Positions 43,857 to 51,850 of a stretch of 64,000 nt of DNA are shown here, piece after piece (position 1 is the first letter of the stretch; each line of letters starts with the position of its first letter). Source of the stretch: BOG-908 sp963751795 (GTDB taxonomy: Bacteria; Pseudomonadota; Alphaproteobacteria; Acetobacterales; Acetobacteraceae); NCBI GenBank assembly GCA_963751795.1, contig CAVVVI010000004.1, positions 1,054,001-1,118,000 on the forward strand, in the 5' to 3' direction. Made by a program: the position numbers and the translations under genes. Below the pieces are notes generated by a model, which was not told where the DNA came from, made no database searches, and worked only from the letters and a program-made list of their open reading frames with translations.

Positions 43857-45227
43857 TCACCGCGCCCCCATGCACGAGCTGGTCAATCGAACACCCATGA
43901 AAGCCATGCCTGCCCGTTGCTTTTCCTTGGGCGCATGCCTCAGCATGGCGTCGGAGAACGCTTTCTCGGTGCCAGGCTCCTCGCCGCGCTCAAGCATCCA
44001 GGCTTTCCAGTCCGAAAACAGGGTGCGGGTGGTCGTCCATGCCTTTGCTTCGCGCTCGCAGTTTGTCTCCAGCCATTGCGCAAGGCTGTCTTGGCTGGTG
44101 AAGTATTCGTCTGTGGCGGCACTGACGATCGGCGGGGGCTGAAGGCCGATGCGCTGCCACTCCAGGCATCCACGGATAGCCCAAGCCAAAATGCCGGGCA
44201 GCTCGGCCAAGAGAGCATCGGCCAGCCCTGTATCCGGGTTAGCCGGCACGTAAGTGAGCGGCACCAAATTCATGCGCCTGCGCATCGCCGCGTCGGGGTT
44301 ACGGAGCGGTGGCTTGTGGTTGCCGGAGAACCATAGTTTGCAAACCGGTGAAAACTCGAAGGGATCGCCGCGCATAACGCGGGCGCTGATCTTGTCGCCA
44401 CCGGTGATGGCTTTAACGCGAGCCTCGGCCCACTGGCGCCCTTCCTCGGTTTCAGTAACTGCAACCATTCGTGCACTGCGAAGTGCGGCTAGATTGGTCG
44501 GATGTTGATCGTTGCGGGAAACCATGAATACGTCATGCATCGCGGTTGTGGCGTAGTCGCCAAGCAGAGCTTGCACGATCGAAAACATGACGCCTTTCCC
44601 GTTCTTGCCGGGTCCGAAGCAGAATAAAAACGCATGCTCAGTGATGCAGCCGGTGAGGGTGTAGCCAATGAAGCGTTGCAGGTAGCGGACAAGCTTTCTG
44701 TTGCCCTGGGTTATCTGGATGAGAAATCGCATCCATCGCCTGCATTTGCCGCCAGGTGTGGCCCCTGCCACTTTGGTAAGCATGTCGTCGGGATTGTGCG
44801 GACGCAGCCGGCCGGTGCGGAGATTTACGACACCGCCGGGCGTATTGAGTAACCATGGATCGGCATCGAATGCGTCTGCCGTGCGCGCTTGCCGGGGGTC
44901 AGAGCGGGCAAGCCGTTCGACAGCAGACACGGTGCTGGCCGATGTGATGGCTTTGGCGACCGCCTCACCGCCCTTTTCCTGGGCAGCATCAGAGGCGATT
45001 TCGCGGCAGATGACGCGTGCTGCGTCGAATACAGCTAGCACGTCGTCTTTGGCCCACTTGCAACCGTTCCACTTTAGCCAGGCGGACCAAGCCGGCACGT
45101 ATAGCATCGCGCCGTCGTGACAGGCGCTGAAAGCGGAAGCGAGTGCGTCGTCACTGTACCGCGGCGGGACTATGTGCTGGCCGTTACTCGTCTCTTGGAT
45201 TGTGAAACCGGCGTCGTCACGCGGCAT
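43857..45227 (-). CDS. P4-family phage/plasmid primase-helicase (SF3)
   Basis: Protein of 456 aa. The D5_N-type region is followed by a superfamily 3 helicase: Walker A FGPGKNGKGVMFS (residues 205-212 GPGKNGKG), Walker B-like RMVAVTETEEG, and the sensor/C motif KLWFSGNHKP. The C-terminal part (DEYFTSQDSLAQWLETNC...) is the winged-helix D5 end. The archaeo-eukaryotic primase part present in full-length P4 alpha is missing; the neighbouring Toprim gene may supply it. Its start overlaps the Toprim gene by 11 bases. Initiates replication of the excised element. Confidence 0.9.
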   Translation of the reverse strand: MPRDDAGFTIQETSNGQHIVPPRYSDDALASAFSACHDGAMLYVPAWSAWLKWNGCKWAKDDVLAVFDAARVICREIASDAAQEKGGEAVAKAITSASTVSAVERLARSDPRQARTADAFDADPWLLNTPGGVVNLRTGRLRPHNPDDMLTKVAGATPGGKCRRWMRFLIQITQGNRKLVRYLQRFIGYTLTGCITEHAFLFCFGPGKNGKGVMFSIVQALLGDYATTAMHDVFMVSRNDQHPTNLAALRSARMVAVTETEEGRQWAEARVKAITGGDKISARVMRGDPFEFSPVCKLWFSGNHKPPLRNPDAAMRRRMNLVPLTYVPANPDTGLADALLAELPGILAWAIRGCLEWQRIGLQPPPIVSAATDEYFTSQDSLAQWLETNCEREAKAWTTTRTLFSDWKAWMLERGEEPGTEKAFSDAMLRHAPKEKQRAGMAFMGVRLTSSCMGAR

Positions 45228-46095
45228 CGCGGTGCGCCTCCATGCGGCGGCACAGAATGTCGTTGAAATCTGCGCCCATCTCATCAGGCCAGGCTATGCG
45301 CACGCGGCGCCCCTCGGCTCGCCAGCGGCTTGCGGCGCCCATAGCTGCGCGCGTGCCTGCGGCGTCCCGATCTGCGGCTATGACGACGCTGCGCACCTCT
45401 GGGGGGAGCTGCAGGCCTTTCTCCATGTTCCCGGCGAAGATCGCCGCCCAGGCTGGCAATCCGAGTAGCATGCCAGCGCTGGCGGCGGTCTCAATGCCCT
45501 CACCGATCACCAACTCGGGCGCTACCGGATCGATGCGGATGGCGCCGCCCCAGACAGGGCCTAGGCTGGCCTTAGGCGGCTCGGCAGCCGCTTTGTGTCC
45601 ATCCGATGTCAGGTAGCTCCGATGCGCCGCCACACCTTGGCCGGCGGCGTTCTGCACAAGTGCCACCAGCGCGGAGTAGCGTCCGCCCTCGGGGTGATAG
45701 CAATCGCCTCGAAATCGAAGCGCGGCCGATGTCCGCAAATGGGGCAGATGCCTGCGGGCCAGGTAGCGGCCAGCGGGATCGTTCGCCAAGATATGCGCGG
45801 CACCGGAGAACAATGCAGCAGCGCGCCTTGCCTTGCGCTCGCTCGTCTGCTTCTCGGTTTGGTCATCCCGCTTAGGCTGCGGTGTCCAGTCCTGCCCAAG
45901 CCGGCGGGTTATCTCGTCCGCAAGCTGCGCCTGATCGCATCCGTTCGCGCAGTAGACCAGAGGCGCGCCGTCGCGAGCAGGTCGCAGAGAGAACGCCCGC
46001 GCGTAGCCGCAAGCCGGGCAATCACCGCGCCAAGATCTGGCTTGTTTGTTAAGCGCGAGGCGGCCGGCGAGGTCGCATGCGGACAGCGGCCTCAC
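45217..46095 (-). CDS. Toprim-domain primase with zinc-finger N terminus
   Basis: Protein of 292 aa. The N-terminal CPACGYARAFSL and YCANGC segments form a CHC2-like zinc motif. A DUF7146-like middle (ARRYLPHLRTSAALRFRGDCYH) follows, then Toprim motifs LVIGEGIETAASA (catalytic Glu) and VVIAADRDAAG (DxD-like). It probably makes primers for the SF3 helicase encoded downstream. Overlaps the downstream helicase start and the upstream 128-aa gene (ATGA), so the three form one translation unit. Confidence 0.87.
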   Translation of the reverse strand: MRPLSACDLAGRLALNKQARSWRGDCPACGYARAFSLRPARDGAPLVYCANGCDQAQLADEITRRLGQDWTPQPKRDDQTEKQTSERKARRAAALFSGAAHILANDPAGRYLARRHLPHLRTSAALRFRGDCYHPEGGRYSALVALVQNAAGQGVAAHRSYLTSDGHKAAAEPPKASLGPVWGGAIRIDPVAPELVIGEGIETAASAGMLLGLPAWAAIFAGNMEKGLQLPPEVRSVVIAADRDAAGTRAAMGAASRWRAEGRRVRIAWPDEMGADFNDILCRRMEAHRDAA

Positions 46096-46478
46096 CGCAG
46101 CACCTCCACCCGATACCCGCGCAGCTTGAATTGCACCTTGCGCCGCAGGAACGGCCGCAGGTCGCGTAGCTTCTCGGCGTGAAGGGTGATCGGCACTCGC
46201 TCGGTAAGATACGCGTCGAATGCCGGATCACTCAGAGTCGCCGTGCCGCAATCGGCATCAATCAACCAGAGTGCGGCCACACCATTATCAGGCAACGGCC
46301 CGTCACCTGGCACCAGTGCCAAGGCGTGGGGGAAACCGGGCGGGTTGCGGACGGTTTCCGCAGTGCCGGCGATGTAGAAAGCGTCGGGAAATGACAACGT
46401 CTGACCTTTCAGGTCGGACGCGAGCTTGAAAGCGAGACGATCAGCAGGTATATGGCGGGTGTCGAAGCCGCTGCCCAC
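46092..46478 (-). CDS. Hypothetical replication-cluster protein, 128 aa
   Basis: MGSGFDTRHIPADRLAFKLASDLKGQTLSF, a central ALWLIDADCGTATL strand, and a basic end (LRDLRPFLRRKVQFKLRGYRVEVLR). Coupled to the Toprim primase by ATGA. The basic tail suggests nucleic-acid contact. No family recognised. Confidence 0.6.
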   Translation of the reverse strand: MGSGFDTRHIPADRLAFKLASDLKGQTLSFPDAFYIAGTAETVRNPPGFPHALALVPGDGPLPDNGVAALWLIDADCGTATLSDPAFDAYLTERVPITLHAEKLRDLRPFLRRKVQFKLRGYRVEVLR

Positions 46479-46483
46479 GATCG

Positions 46484-46510
46484 CCCCACGCTTCGCCCGC
46501 GTGGGGTTTT
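46484..46510 (+). terminator. Intrinsic terminator-like hairpin facing the plus strand
   Basis: CCCCACGC (46484-46491), a seven-base loop, GCGTGGGG (46499-46506), then TTTT. It has full terminator form on the plus strand, yet all nearby genes run on the minus strand. It could stop antisense transcription into the regulator gene, or act as a hairpin between the HTH gene and the replication genes. Confidence 0.6.
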
Positions 46511-46515
46511 CGTTT

Positions 46516-46734
46516 CTAGGCGGCCTTTGTCACCAGTTCATGCGCTCGGCTTGTGAAGGTGCGGGAGGCCTGCCAGCGGTCCAGCTCCGCGACGCTGTAA
46601 GCAATGCGCCGCATGCCGACCCGAGTGTAAGCAGGCCCGCCGCCGTTAGTACGGAGCTTCTGCAGCGAACGCGCGCTCATGCCCAAGCGGTGTGCGGCGC
46701 CTGCGTCATCAAGGTAGGTGTTCGGGTCGCCCAT
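46516..46734 (-). CDS. AlpA/excisionase-like helix-turn-helix protein
   Basis: Protein of 72 aa. TYLDDAGAAHRLGMSARSLQKLRTNGGGPAYTRVGMRRIAYSVAELDRWQASRTF is a winged HTH of the MerR/excisionase type. The helix pair is followed by the G-P-x-(Y/F)-x-(R/K)-x-G-x-R-I-x-Y wing and the D-L-D-x-W helix. Next to integrase and replication genes, it likely acts as a recombination directionality factor or activator of element genes. Confidence 0.85.
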   Translation of the reverse strand: MGDPNTYLDDAGAAHRLGMSARSLQKLRTNGGGPAYTRVGMRRIAYSVAELDRWQASRTFTSRAHELVTKAA

Positions 46735-46840
46735 CTGTCTGCCTCCGTTGTGTGCCGCACGCTGCGGAATACGAAGACAAAGCCTTTGTAATGAGGCATT
46801 GGCGAGTGCTCAGATTACCGAATTAGAGATTCGAGAAATC

Positions 46841-47419
46841 TTAGATTTTGGGAGCGTTTTGCCCCGCTGCTTTGACAAACGTTTGATACGAGTAACCGCG
46901 TTCGTTTGCACCAACTCCGATCGCTTTTAACACTGCCCGATGCTCGTCCTTTTTTGAAGAAAATCTTCTTCCTTCAGCATTTAAGGTAGCTGCGGCTTGT
47001 AGCATCTTAGCGACCATAGACTTTGGTCCAGGAGTCGATGGCTGGTCACGGTCTACAACCGATGGGCTAGGCTCCGATGAGGATGGCGCTTCGAAGATTT
47101 GGATGTTGTGAACGAGCAAACCACCTAAATCGATGCAATCTCGATCATAGTCAGGAATAGAGCCACGAAGTAGCCCCGGCACCAGATCGGTTAATTCTAT
47201 ACTTCCTTCCCTCCGCCCCCGCACGATTATCTCGCCTCTCGTGTGTCTGAAGGTAAGCTCGATCCAAAGAAACTGACGTGCGCCGCCCTGGTTCTCCCAG
47301 CTATCCCCACGCGCAAGCAGGGCTTTGCATTGACGTGCTATCGTTGCTTTATCACCGGTAGCCATTTCGAATATTGCCATTCGAAGTGGCCAGCCACCGG
47401 GAGGCATTGCGTTAGCCAT
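46841..47419 (-). CDS. Hypothetical element protein, 192 aa
   Basis: Starts MANAMPPGGWPLRMAIFEMATGDKATIARQCKALLARGDSW. ATG 47419 lies just past the integrase stop; a longer reading to 47539 inside the integrase gene is rejected. The middle (WIELTFRHTRGEIIVRGRREGSIELTDLVPGLLRGSIPDYDRDCIDLGG) is beta-rich, and the end is a basic helical region. AT content is higher than in neighbouring genes. No family recognised; a DNA-binding accessory is plausible. Confidence 0.6.
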   Translation of the reverse strand: MANAMPPGGWPLRMAIFEMATGDKATIARQCKALLARGDSWENQGGARQFLWIELTFRHTRGEIIVRGRREGSIELTDLVPGLLRGSIPDYDRDCIDLGGLLVHNIQIFEAPSSSEPSPSVVDRDQPSTPGPKSMVAKMLQAAATLNAEGRRFSSKKDEHRAVLKAIGVGANERGYSYQTFVKAAGQNAPKI

Positions 47420-47420
47420 C

Positions 47421-48650
47421 TTAAGCCGCCGCCTCATTCGTCGCAGACGCTGCGCACGCCAATACATGCGCGCCCCAGGCATCCAGTGCGGTCGCGCGCT
47501 CGGCCGCGAAGTCATGCCGCTGATAGATCGCCGCGACACCGCGGATCGTGCCGGAGACGTGGTTCAGCAGCCTGTCGCACACGTGCGGCGCGACGCCTTG
47601 ACGGGCCAGCGTAGACACGCCAGTGCGGCGAAAATCATGCATCTGCCAGCCCCGCGCGATAGCCGGACCGGTCAGCTTGCGAGCGATCCAAGAGAAGGTC
47701 GTCAGCCCCTTCTTGTTCGGCAAGGCGAACACCAGCGGACACCCTTTGATCCGCGGCGCATCCGCCAGGATCGCGCGAGCTGGGGCAGACAGGTGAACGA
47801 CATGAGCCTTTCCGTTCTTCGCTCGATCGGCCGGCAGCGTCCACGTCGAGAGGTCGGGCGCGACTTCCGCCCAGGTCATGCGCGCAACCTCGTCGCGGCG
47901 TGCCATCGTCAACAGTAGAAATCGCACGAACCCGCCGTGAACTGCCCCGAGCGTCTTCGATGCGGTCCAGATCGCTCCGACCTCCTGATCGGTCAGGGCG
48001 CGGTCCCGGCTTACCTGCCTGCCTATCGCGGGCAGGCCATAAAACGGGTTTGCTTCTAGATCCCCACGCTTGACTGCCCAGCCATAGGCGGAGCGCGCAT
48101 ATCCCATCACGCGACGAGCGGTAGTCTCGCCAGCCGCCTTCGCAATCCGATCAAGCTCTGCGGCTGCCGCCTTCCTGGTGATACTGGCGGCCGGCTGGTC
48201 GAGGAGCCCGGAGAGATGCAGCCGAAGGCGAGCGAGAGCGTCTTTGCGATAGGACTCGCGCATGCTCGCGAGATGCTGCTTCTCCCAAAGGCTGATAAGC
48301 GCATTGATAGTGAAAGCGTCGGCCGCGGCGGCGGCGACCAGATCTGCCTTCCTCTTTTCGATTGCTGCAAATGGGTCCTCGCCTGCTTGCACCTCGCCAT
48401 AGTGGACGCTGGCACGCACCCGTGCTTCGCGAGTCGTTAACCCCTCGCCTTCCTTCTTTCCTTTGCCGAAGTAGCCCAGGGGCAGTCGGCGGCGCCGTCC
48501 GGAGGCGTTATACTGAAGCAGGAACACCTTCTGGCCGTTGCTGCCGACACGCACCCCGAACCCTTTGGGGCTACCATCGAAGAACAAGGCATCCTTTTTG
48601 CCTGGCGGGCAGGTTAGCGCAGCGACTAAGTCGTCGGTCAGCTTCGGCAT
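47421..48650 (-). CDS. int: Tyrosine recombinase / P4-type integrase
   Basis: Protein of 409 aa. The N-terminal DUF4102-type domain (KDALFFDGSPKGFGVRVGSNGQKVFLLQYNASGRRRRLPLGYFG) is followed by an SAM-like core-binding domain, then the catalytic domain. Its residues are Arg252 (MARRDEV), His338-x-x-Arg341 (HDFRRTG), His364 (LLNHVSG) and the nucleophile Tyr376 (IYQRHDF). ATG 48650 has GGGAGG upstream; an in-frame TTG at 48662 is the alternative. It recombines the tRNA-Thr 3-prime half and starts 161 bases from attR, reading away from it. Confidence 0.96.
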   Translation of the reverse strand: MPKLTDDLVAALTCPPGKKDALFFDGSPKGFGVRVGSNGQKVFLLQYNASGRRRRLPLGYFGKGKKEGEGLTTREARVRASVHYGEVQAGEDPFAAIEKRKADLVAAAAADAFTINALISLWEKQHLASMRESYRKDALARLRLHLSGLLDQPAASITRKAAAAELDRIAKAAGETTARRVMGYARSAYGWAVKRGDLEANPFYGLPAIGRQVSRDRALTDQEVGAIWTASKTLGAVHGGFVRFLLLTMARRDEVARMTWAEVAPDLSTWTLPADRAKNGKAHVVHLSAPARAILADAPRIKGCPLVFALPNKKGLTTFSWIARKLTGPAIARGWQMHDFRRTGVSTLARQGVAPHVCDRLLNHVSGTIRGVAAIYQRHDFAAERATALDAWGAHVLACAASATNEAAA

Positions 48651-48665
48651 GTCGCCTCCCAAGGT

Positions 48666-48684
48666 CGCGGACCTTCTGCGGACC
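48666..48684 (+). repeat. Pair of (C/T)GCGGACC repeats near attR (candidate integrase arm sites)
   Basis: CGCGGACC at 48666-48673 and TGCGGACC at 48677-48684, with the same 11-bp phase as the pair beside attL. An inverted GGGTCCGC lies at 48770-48777 and a short copy of the att core, GGTTTTGTA, at 48760-48768. The 48651-49052 interval has no gene; it holds these sites, attR and the rpsB leader. Confidence 0.55.
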
Positions 48685-48811
48685 TATTTTCATTCGGCAC
48701 GTTGCGGCATGATGCCGTGTGCACAGGTCTAGATAACCCGTAACCCACTCAATTGCAAAGGTTTTGTAGGGTCCGCGCTGCATCATGCGGTTAGTCGCGG
48801 CGTATGTTCTA

Positions 48812-48859
48812 GGTTTTGTAAACCGAAGGTCGGGGGTTCAATCCCCTCACCCGGCACCA
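48812..48859 (+). repeat. attR: 48-bp direct repeat (right copy), tRNA-Thr 3-prime fragment
   Basis: An exact copy of the 3-prime 48 bases of tRNA-Thr, from the anticodon arm to CCA, with no 5-prime half of a tRNA before it. It marks the element-chromosome boundary. Downstream sequence leads into rpsB. Confidence 0.95.
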
Positions 48860-49052
48860 GCCACAGGCCGCTGCTTCTTGCCAAACGCGGCCCGATCCGT
48901 CATACCCCGCGCCGTCGGCGGCAACGCTCGGCAAATTCACACGCGGGGCACTTTCCTGGGCTCCCTCGCAAGAGGGTCAACCCCATGATCCGGTGCCGCA
49001 AGGCCAGCCCCGCGGAGGCTCAACCGGACTATCAACGGAAAGGACCGCCCTC

Positions 49053-49940
49053 ATGGCGATGCCCGATTTCTCCCTGCGCCAGCTCCTCGAAGCCGGCGTG
49101 CATTTCGGCCACCACACACGCCGCTGGAACCCGCGCATGGAGCCGTTCCTGTTCGGCGTGCGCAACCAGGTCCATATCATCGACCTGCAGCAGACCGTGC
49201 CGATGCTGGACCGCGCACTGCGCGCGGTGCGCGACACCACGGCCGGCGGCGGCCGCGTGCTGTTCGTGGGCACCAAGCGCGCGGCGGCCGAATACGTGGC
49301 CGACAGCGCCAAGCGCTGCGGCCAGTATTACGTGAACCACCGCTGGCTCGGCGGCATGCTGACCAACTGGAAGACCATCACCGGCAGCATCAAGCGCCTG
49401 CGCCAGATCGACGAGATGCTCGGCGGCGACATCCAGGGCCTCACCAAGAAAGAGGTGCTGGACATGACGCGCGACCGCGACAAGCTCGAGCGCAGCCTGG
49501 GCGGCATCAAGGAGATGGGCGGCCTGCCCGACATCCTGTTCATCATCGACACGAACAAGGAAAAGCTGGCCGTCGAGGAAGCCAACAAGCTGGGCATTCC
49601 GGTGATCGCCGTGCTGGACAGCAACTCCGACCCGCAGGGTATCACCTTCCCCATCCCCGGCAACGACGACGCGATCCGCGCCATCACGCTGTACTGCGAC
49701 CTGATCGCCGGCGCCGTGCTGGACGGCATCAGCGCCGAGATGCAGGCGAGCGGCCAGGATATGGGCGCCGTCGAGGAACTGCCTGAGGCGATGCTGCCGA
49801 CGCATGAGGCGCTGGTGCCCAGCCACGAGCCGGCGCCGCATCATGGCCTGGCCGAAGCCGAAGCCGAGCCGGACATCGCCATTCCCGAGCTGGAAGCCGC
49901 GATGACCCCGCCCGTGCAGGAAGCCGCCGCCACCGCCTAG
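49053..49940 (+). CDS. rpsB: 30S ribosomal protein S2
   Basis: Protein of 295 aa. MAMPDFSLRQLLEAGVHFGHHTRRWNPRM is the conserved S2 start, followed by VGTKRAAAEYV, YVNHRWLGGMLTNWKTI and PVIAVLDSNSDPQGI. ATG 49053 has GGAAAGGA upstream; the longer in-frame reading from 48993 is rejected. After the normal fold (about residue 230) there is a 60-residue acidic, His/Pro/Glu/Ala-rich tail, longer than in enteric S2. First gene of the rpsB-tsf-pyrH-frr cluster. Confidence 0.97.
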   Translation: MAMPDFSLRQLLEAGVHFGHHTRRWNPRMEPFLFGVRNQVHIIDLQQTVPMLDRALRAVRDTTAGGGRVLFVGTKRAAAEYVADSAKRCGQYYVNHRWLGGMLTNWKTITGSIKRLRQIDEMLGGDIQGLTKKEVLDMTRDRDKLERSLGGIKEMGGLPDILFIIDTNKEKLAVEEANKLGIPVIAVLDSNSDPQGITFPIPGNDDAIRAITLYCDLIAGAVLDGISAEMQASGQDMGAVEELPEAMLPTHEALVPSHEPAPHHGLAEAEAEPDIAIPELEAAMTPPVQEAAATA

Positions 49941-49978
49941 CCACATCGCGCCCTGCCGCGTGCCGCCTACGGGCGCAT

Positions 49979-50015
49979 GCGGCGGGGCTGCGCATCCTGC
50001 TGCGGCCCCCGCCGC
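49979..50015 (+). terminator. Hairpin in the rpsB-tsf gap (attenuator candidate)
   Basis: GCGGCGGGG (49979-49987) and CCCCGCCGC (50007-50015) form a nine-bp GC stem, followed by ACCTTTCC. It sits in the 143-base gap between rpsB and tsf. A hairpin here could adjust the tsf to rpsB transcript ratio, as attenuation is known at this position in other bacteria. Confidence 0.4.
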
Positions 50016-50083
50016 ACCTTTCCATGCCCCGCGTGGCGCCGGCACAGGCCGCGTCCGGCGCGGGCACGACCGGAGACCCACCC

Positions 50084-50995
50084 ATGGCCGAGATCACCGC
50101 CGCCCTCGTCAAAACCCTGCGCGAACAGACCGGCGCGGGCATGATGGATTGCAAGAAGGCGCTGACCGAAACCGGCGGCGACCTGGAAGGTGCCGTGGAC
50201 TGGCTGCGCAAGAAGGGCCTGAGCCAGGCCGCCAAAAAATCCGGCCGCGTGGCCGCCGAAGGTCTGGTCGGCGTGGTGTCGGCCAAGAACCGCGGTGCCA
50301 TGGTCGAGGTGAATGCCGAGACCGATTTCGTCGCCCGCAACGACCGCTTCCAGGCGTTCGTGGAAACCCTGGCCCGCATCGCGCTCGACGTGGGCGAGGA
50401 TCTCGAGGCCCTGCGCGCCGCGCCGTTCCCGGGCGGCGAGCGCAACGTGGGCGAAGAGCTCACCCACATGATCGCCACCATCGGCGAGAACATGACGATC
50501 CGCCGCGCCCGCGTGCTCACCGTCAGCTCGGGCGTGGTCGCCACCTACATGCACAACGCGCTCAAGCCCGGCCTGGGCAAGATCGGCGTGCTGGCCGCGC
50601 TGGAAGCCGCCTCCGAGCTGGACGGCCTCGAGCAGCTCGGCCGCCAGATCGGCATGCACGTGGCCGCCACCCGGCCGGACGCGCTGGACGTGGATGCGGT
50701 GGACCCGGCGGCGCTGGAGCGCGAGCGCGCGGTGCTGAGCGAGCAGGCCCGCGCCTCGGGCAAGCCCGACGCGATCATCGAGAAGATGGTGGAAGGCCGC
50801 ATCCGCAAATACTACGAGGAGGTGGTGCTGCTCGAGCAGGTATGGGTGCATGACGGCGAGAGCCGCGTGCGCGCCGTGGTCGCCAAGGCGGGCGGCAAGC
50901 TGGTCGGGTTCGACCGGTTCACGCTCGGCGAGGGCATCGAGAAGGCACCGGCCGGCGATTTCGCGGCCGAAGTGGCAGCCGTCGCCGGCGTCTGA
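50084..50995 (+). CDS. tsf: Elongation factor Ts
   Basis: Protein of 303 aa, the guanine nucleotide exchange factor for EF-Tu. The N-terminal UBA-like domain AEITAALVKTLREQTGAGMMDCKKAL is followed by VEVNAETDFVARND, which contains the TDFVA(R/K) residues that insert near the EF-Tu nucleotide site. ATG 50084 follows GGAGACCC; the in-frame reading from 50024 adds a non-conserved extension. Normal length. Confidence 0.98.
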   Translation: MAEITAALVKTLREQTGAGMMDCKKALTETGGDLEGAVDWLRKKGLSQAAKKSGRVAAEGLVGVVSAKNRGAMVEVNAETDFVARNDRFQAFVETLARIALDVGEDLEALRAAPFPGGERNVGEELTHMIATIGENMTIRRARVLTVSSGVVATYMHNALKPGLGKIGVLAALEAASELDGLEQLGRQIGMHVAATRPDALDVDAVDPAALERERAVLSEQARASGKPDAIIEKMVEGRIRKYYEEVVLLEQVWVHDGESRVRAVVAKAGGKLVGFDRFTLGEGIEKAPAGDFAAEVAAVAGV

Positions 50996-51109
50996 CGCAG
51001 CGGCTGGCTCGGCTGGGGCCGCCTGCCCGCGGCAGCCCCGCCTTCCGTCACCCCTTCCCCGAACCGCCATCAGCCCGTAGTTTCCGCGCGCCCCCTGGAC
51101 GGACACGAC

Positions 51110-51829
51110 ATGCCCACCGCCCATAAGCGCGTCCTGCTGAAGATCTCCGGCGAAGCCCTGATGGGCAAGCGGGAGTATGGCCTCGATACCGAGATGGTCG
51201 GCCGCATCGCGGTCGATGTGGGTGACGTGGTCCGCATGGGCGTGGAAGTCTGCCTGGTGATCGGCGGCGGCAACATCTTCCGCGGCGTCTCGGCAGCCGC
51301 CAGCGGCATGGATCGCGCGCAGGCCGATCACATGGGCATGCTGGCCACGGTGATGAATGCGCTCGCCATGCAGACGGCGCTGGAGAAGCGCGGCACGGCC
51401 ACCCGCGTGCAGTCGGCCATCCCGATGGCCAGCGTATGCGAGCCCTATATCCGGCGCCGCGCCGAGCGGCATATGGAGAAAGGCCGCGTGGTGATCTTCG
51501 CCGCCGGCACCGGCAACCCGTTCTTCACCACCGATACGGCCGCCGCCCTGCGCGCGGCCGAGATGCGGTGCGAGGCGCTGCTGAAGGGCACGCAGGTGGA
51601 TGGCGTCTATTCCGCCGACCCGCGCCACAACCCGGACGCACGGCGCTACGACGAGCTGACCTACCTCGAAGTGCTCTCGCGCGACTTGGGCGTGATGGAT
51701 GCCGCCGCGATCTCGCTGGCCCGCGAGAACAACCTGCCGATCATCGTGTTCAACATCCACGCCCCCGGCGCGTTCGCGGCCGTCATGCGCGGGGAAGGTG
51801 CTTTCACCAAGATCGTCGAGCCGGCATGA
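51110..51829 (+). CDS. pyrH: UMP kinase
   Basis: Protein of 239 aa of the amino acid kinase fold. It phosphorylates UMP to UDP, the first dedicated step to UTP, CTP and peptidoglycan precursors. Motifs: KISGEALMG, VIGGGNIFRGV, AAGTGNPFFTTDTAAALRA and GTQVDGVYSADPR. Hexameric and GTP-regulated in the family. Standard position between tsf and frr. Confidence 0.98.
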   Translation: MPTAHKRVLLKISGEALMGKREYGLDTEMVGRIAVDVGDVVRMGVEVCLVIGGGNIFRGVSAAASGMDRAQADHMGMLATVMNALAMQTALEKRGTATRVQSAIPMASVCEPYIRRRAERHMEKGRVVIFAAGTGNPFFTTDTAAALRAAEMRCEALLKGTQVDGVYSADPRHNPDARRYDELTYLEVLSRDLGVMDAAAISLARENNLPIIVFNIHAPGAFAAVMRGEGAFTKIVEPA

Positions 51830-51850
51830 CGCCGCAAACGGAGACAGACT

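Larger units (their letters stand above)
34302..48859. mobile_element. Integrative element / defective tailed prophage in tRNA-Thr
   Basis: About 14.5 kb bounded by a perfect 48-bp direct repeat of the tRNA-Thr 3-prime half. Contents from right to left: tyrosine integrase, a 192-aa protein, AlpA-like HTH, a 128-aa protein, Toprim primase, P4-type primase-helicase, inverted-repeat origin candidate, then a run of phage genes including a tail module, then cargo. Terminase, portal, protease, capsid, holin and stand-alone lysin are not seen, so it cannot package itself by its own genes. It separates tRNA-Thr from rpsB, which would otherwise be neighbours. Removing one repeat copy and the interior restores a plausible uninterrupted chromosome. 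Confidence 0.93.

Noticed and set aside
46841..47539. 192-aa gene extended to 47539
   Set aside because: The extension lies inside the integrase gene and is Arg-rich; ATG 47419 just after the integrase stop is better.
48812..48859. A second tRNA-Thr gene
   Set aside because: Only the 3-prime 48 bases are present; no D-arm or 5-prime acceptor strand precedes them. It is attR.
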